Assembly: GCA_963716455.1 (NCBI GenBank)
Contig: CAVQTK010000010.1
Span: forward strand, 52,174 to 116,173
Source of the DNA: CAVQTK01 sp963716455
GTDB lineage: Bacteria > Pseudomonadota > Gammaproteobacteria > Coxiellales > Coxiellaceae
Reading direction: 5' to 3'
DNA length: 64,000 bases
In this document: piece by piece, positions 61,892-64,000 of the stretch
How the letters are laid out: the number at the start of each line of letters is the position of its first letter
Position numbering within the stretch: position 1 is the stretch's first letter
Position numbers and translations under genes: made by a program
The notes under the pieces: generated by a model
Database searches by the model: none
What the model saw: the letters and a program-made list of their open reading frames with translations, nothing else
What the model was told of the DNA's origin: nothing

Positions 61892-61917
61892 GACACGCAA
61901 GCAAAAGCTTGCGTGTC
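61892..61917. other. Perfect 11-bp-stem hairpin
   Basis: GACACGCAAGC-AAAA-GCTTGCGTGTC, eleven perfect pairs with a four-base loop, just beyond the 3' end of the ankyrin pseudogene (minus strand). No T-run. It may be a remnant of an inverted-repeat element or a transcript-end stabiliser. Confidence 0.45.
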
Positions 61918-61953
61918 CGATCGTCTTCCCGGGTAATCCAACCCAAGGTATGG

Positions 61954-62985
61954 TTAGCTAATGCTAAAATAGTGTTTAATCTCTGTTGGGGCTTTATCGG
62001 ATTGACTGGAGTCTTTAGGAGTGAGTGATCTATAAAAGCTTCTATCTATATGCTCTTTAAGCAGTTGATGTTTACCGGCAATATTTTTTATTTCTCGTTC
62101 TTGTGCGGCTTGAATCGCACAACAGCAACCACAGCCGCTCCTGTGCAGCACGTCCCATATGTTTTTTAAGCAGCTGATGTTTATCGGAAATATTTTTTAT
62201 TTCCCGTTTATCATGTGCTACCCCCTCGAATTTTAAAATAGTCGGAATCAAATCATATATTCCTCTAGTGAGCTCCTCCATTCCTGGTTTAGCGGCTTGA
62301 ATTGCACAGCAAGCAACCGTAAAAGCCCTTGTTGCAGTACGTCTTCTGATAGTCCAGCTATATTCCATTTGATAATCTAGTATCTCACTGAATTTATATT
62401 TGGCTAATCCATCTGCCTCTCGCATAGCATGATCATGATATTCTTCAGGAGTCCCACCTAAGCGTAGTGGTCTGGAAATCTTTTTACGCCAATTTTTAAC
62501 ACGAAATAGTGGATCAGAATATTCATGATCAATTTTTTGAATGCTTTGCTTGACTTCGCCGGAAGATTGCCCGATATGAGCGCCACATTGATCAAAAAAA
62601 AAGTAAATCTTTATACCAAAAATAAGCCGCAATGTGGGCAGGCCCAATACCCTCTTTTGTCGTGACATTTGGATTAGCCACCTTTATCTACTAATAATTT
62701 AACTAATTTTTTTGCACCTTCAGGCATAATCTCTGGCCGCCACCAGTCATCAATAATTGATACGATTAAACGTATTAAAGCAATATTAAGTTTTTCTTGA
62801 TCTTTTAATGAGGAATATCTTGGGTTCGGTAATAATGCATTTAGTTCGCCTATTTTATCCTGCCATGAAGGGGAACTATTTTCATCCGAAAATGTTACCC
62901 CTTTAATGATCCTATGCATTGTTGATATGGAAATCTTAGAGTCTTCTTGATTGTCAAAATTTTCTACGGGTATGGGTGTTTTCAT
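61954..62985 (-). pseudogene. Ankyrin-repeat protein, frameshifted, with an internal duplication
   Basis: An open part at 62674-62985 (KKLVKLLVDKGG) continues by frame shift into ANPNVTTKEGIGPAHIAAYF and, across a T-run near 62600, into CGAHIGQSS. Together they read as an ankyrin helix pair of the form GANPN...G..PAHIAAYF...LL...GAHI. A second frame (62072-62668) runs to KREIKNISDKHQLLKKHMGR, and a third (61954-62151) repeats REIKNIAGKHQLLKEHIDR. The two copies reflect a partial duplication of about 62165-62320 at 62054-62137. Ankyrin proteins in this order are frequently secreted effectors. Here it is degraded. Confidence 0.65.
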
Positions 62986-63366
62986 AAATTTTCCTCTATG
63001 TAAGAATAAATTTTTAGTGTGCTTATTTCTATTTGATGCATAATTATTTTTTATACATTTATTATTATCAGTTTCATAATCTATGAAGTAAATGAATCTA
63101 CACTTACCTCACATTGGGCTCTTTGACTAAAAATAATTTATATATTTGAATTTTTGTTACTTTTTAGAACACCAGGTAATATTTCTCACACAATCTGTCA
63201 TATATTGCTGAGTTACTTTTTTACTAACTAAGTGGGGAATTATGCTGCATTAGATATCTGGCGAAACGCAGTGTTTTAGCCTTAGTGCATTCCTATGCAT
63301 AACCTTTGCAAATTGCAGCCCTTGCTGGATTATATTAAACTACAAGTTTTGTGGCAGGGGTAAAGA

Positions 63367-64000
63367 ATGAGCAGTAGAGAATGATTTACTTCAGAATCTG
63401 TCTCTGAAGGACATCCAGATAAGCTAGCCGATCAAATTTCCGATGCGGTTTTAGATGCTTTGATCGCCAAGGATCCCTACTCACGTGTTGCCTGCGAAAC
63501 AGTTATAAAATCGGGGCTAGTGCTTGTTACAGGTGAAATCACAACTACTGCTTGGGTAGAATTGAACAAATAGCCCGAGACGTTATTCGTGACGTAGGTT
63601 ATTGCGGCCACCAATATGGTTTTGATGCCGAAACCTGCGCCATTCTTACTGCTCTTAGCAAGCAATCTCCTGATATTGCAGTTGGAGTAGACGCCCATCA
63701 AAACAAAGAATTAGGAGCCGGCGATCAGGGAATGATGTTTGGCTATGCAAGCAATGAAACCGAAGTACTCATGCCAGCACCCATAACCTATGCTCACCGC
63801 TTAATGCAACGCCAAGCACAGGTGCGCAAGTCTGGAACACTCCGCTGGTTACGACCAGATGCCAAGTGCCAATTAACCTTTATCTACGAGAATGGGCATC
63901 CCGTTGCGATCGATTGCGTGGTGCTTTCCACCCAGCATGATCCTGATGTAAATCAAAAAACTTTAATCGAAGGGGTAATGGAAGAAATCATTAAACCGAT
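63367..64000 (+). pseudogene. metK: S-adenosylmethionine synthetase (5' part), damaged and cut by the window end
   Basis: Makes S-adenosylmethionine from methionine and ATP. ATG 63367 follows CAGGGGT. Codon 6 is TGA where the family has an ordinary residue; then FTSESVSEGHPDKLADQISD with the ATP-binding signature. A missing T near 63556 (GTAGA(T)ATTG) shifts the frame into IARDVIRDVGYC, followed by the second signature GAGDQGMMFGYA. The rest is open to the window edge. 62986-63366 is the upstream gap, with no further gene. Confidence 0.9.

Noticed and set aside
61739..61917. Rho-independent terminators
   Set aside because: Both hairpins are perfect, but neither is followed by a T-run on either strand.
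62986..63366. SAM riboswitch upstream of metK
   Set aside because: No conserved kink-turn or SAM-I/II-type core was recognisable; only AT-rich sequence and a ribosome site.
63477..63701. Minus-strand frame of 74 codons
   Set aside because: It is the antisense shadow of metK, whose plus-strand motifs are unmistakable.
1..64000. tRNA or rRNA genes
   Set aside because: No cloverleaf with TTCRANY-type arm or rRNA core was recognised; a covariance search would be decisive.

Overview
The window looks like a chromosomal segment of an AT-rich, host-restricted gammaproteobacterium of the Legionellales (Coxiella / Rickettsiella / Diplorickettsia-like). The placement is inference. It rests on the tkt-gap-pgk-pyk-fba run, the lpoA-yraN-diaA-dolP set, an IcmN/DotK-like OmpA lipoprotein, Sel1 and ankyrin repeat proteins, very large unrecognised proteins and heavy gene decay. 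No rRNA or tRNA gene was recognised.

Layout. 0-6.8 kb is accessory and decayed: a broken Sel1/TPR repeat protein, a broken carbon-nitrogen hydrolase, a decayed three-gene membrane cassette, and a NadS-type HTH antitoxin with a perfect operator. 6.8-19.8 kb is a type I-F CRISPR-Cas locus. It has about 63 repeats, then cas6f, cas7f, cas5f and cas8f, then cas2-3 and cas1, all read on the minus strand. Every cas gene except cas1 carries frameshifts or stops. Between cas2-3 and cas8f, on the opposite strand, sits a previously unlisted two-repeat degenerate unit (15395-15472). The first nine bases of its short spacer match a sequence inside a possible promoter for the cas8f operon. This resembles the crRNA-like RNAs that autoregulate other cas operons.

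20-33 kb is housekeeping: a glycolytic/pentose-phosphate operon (tkt, gap, pgk, pyk, a small membrane protein, fba, engB), phoBR, an M50 protease, and the envelope set dolP-diaA-yraN-lpoA. 33-58 kb is a type IVb pilus locus on the minus strand. pilQ, pilR, pilS and two more prepilins lie upstream, and the PilL/TcpQ-like gene, pilN, pilO2 and pilP lie downstream. The halves are separated by about 14 kb of co-oriented unknown genes, including a 2004-residue protein and a broken relative-sized gene of about 2,180 codons. 58-64 kb holds a broken L,D-transpeptidase, ubiC, a frameshifted ubiA, a broken ankyrin protein and a damaged metK.

Two dispersed elements of about 145 bp with TA-bounded inverted ends (families A and B) recur through the window. 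Family A has an open reading frame. It supplies the readable 5' end of ubiA and interrupts the large broken gene, which recalls Rickettsia palindromic elements. Single-base indels, often in homopolymers, hit many normally essential genes (pgk, tkt, diaA, lpoA, ubiA, metK). Real decay, slippage-tolerated frameshifts and assembly error cannot be separated from the sequence alone.
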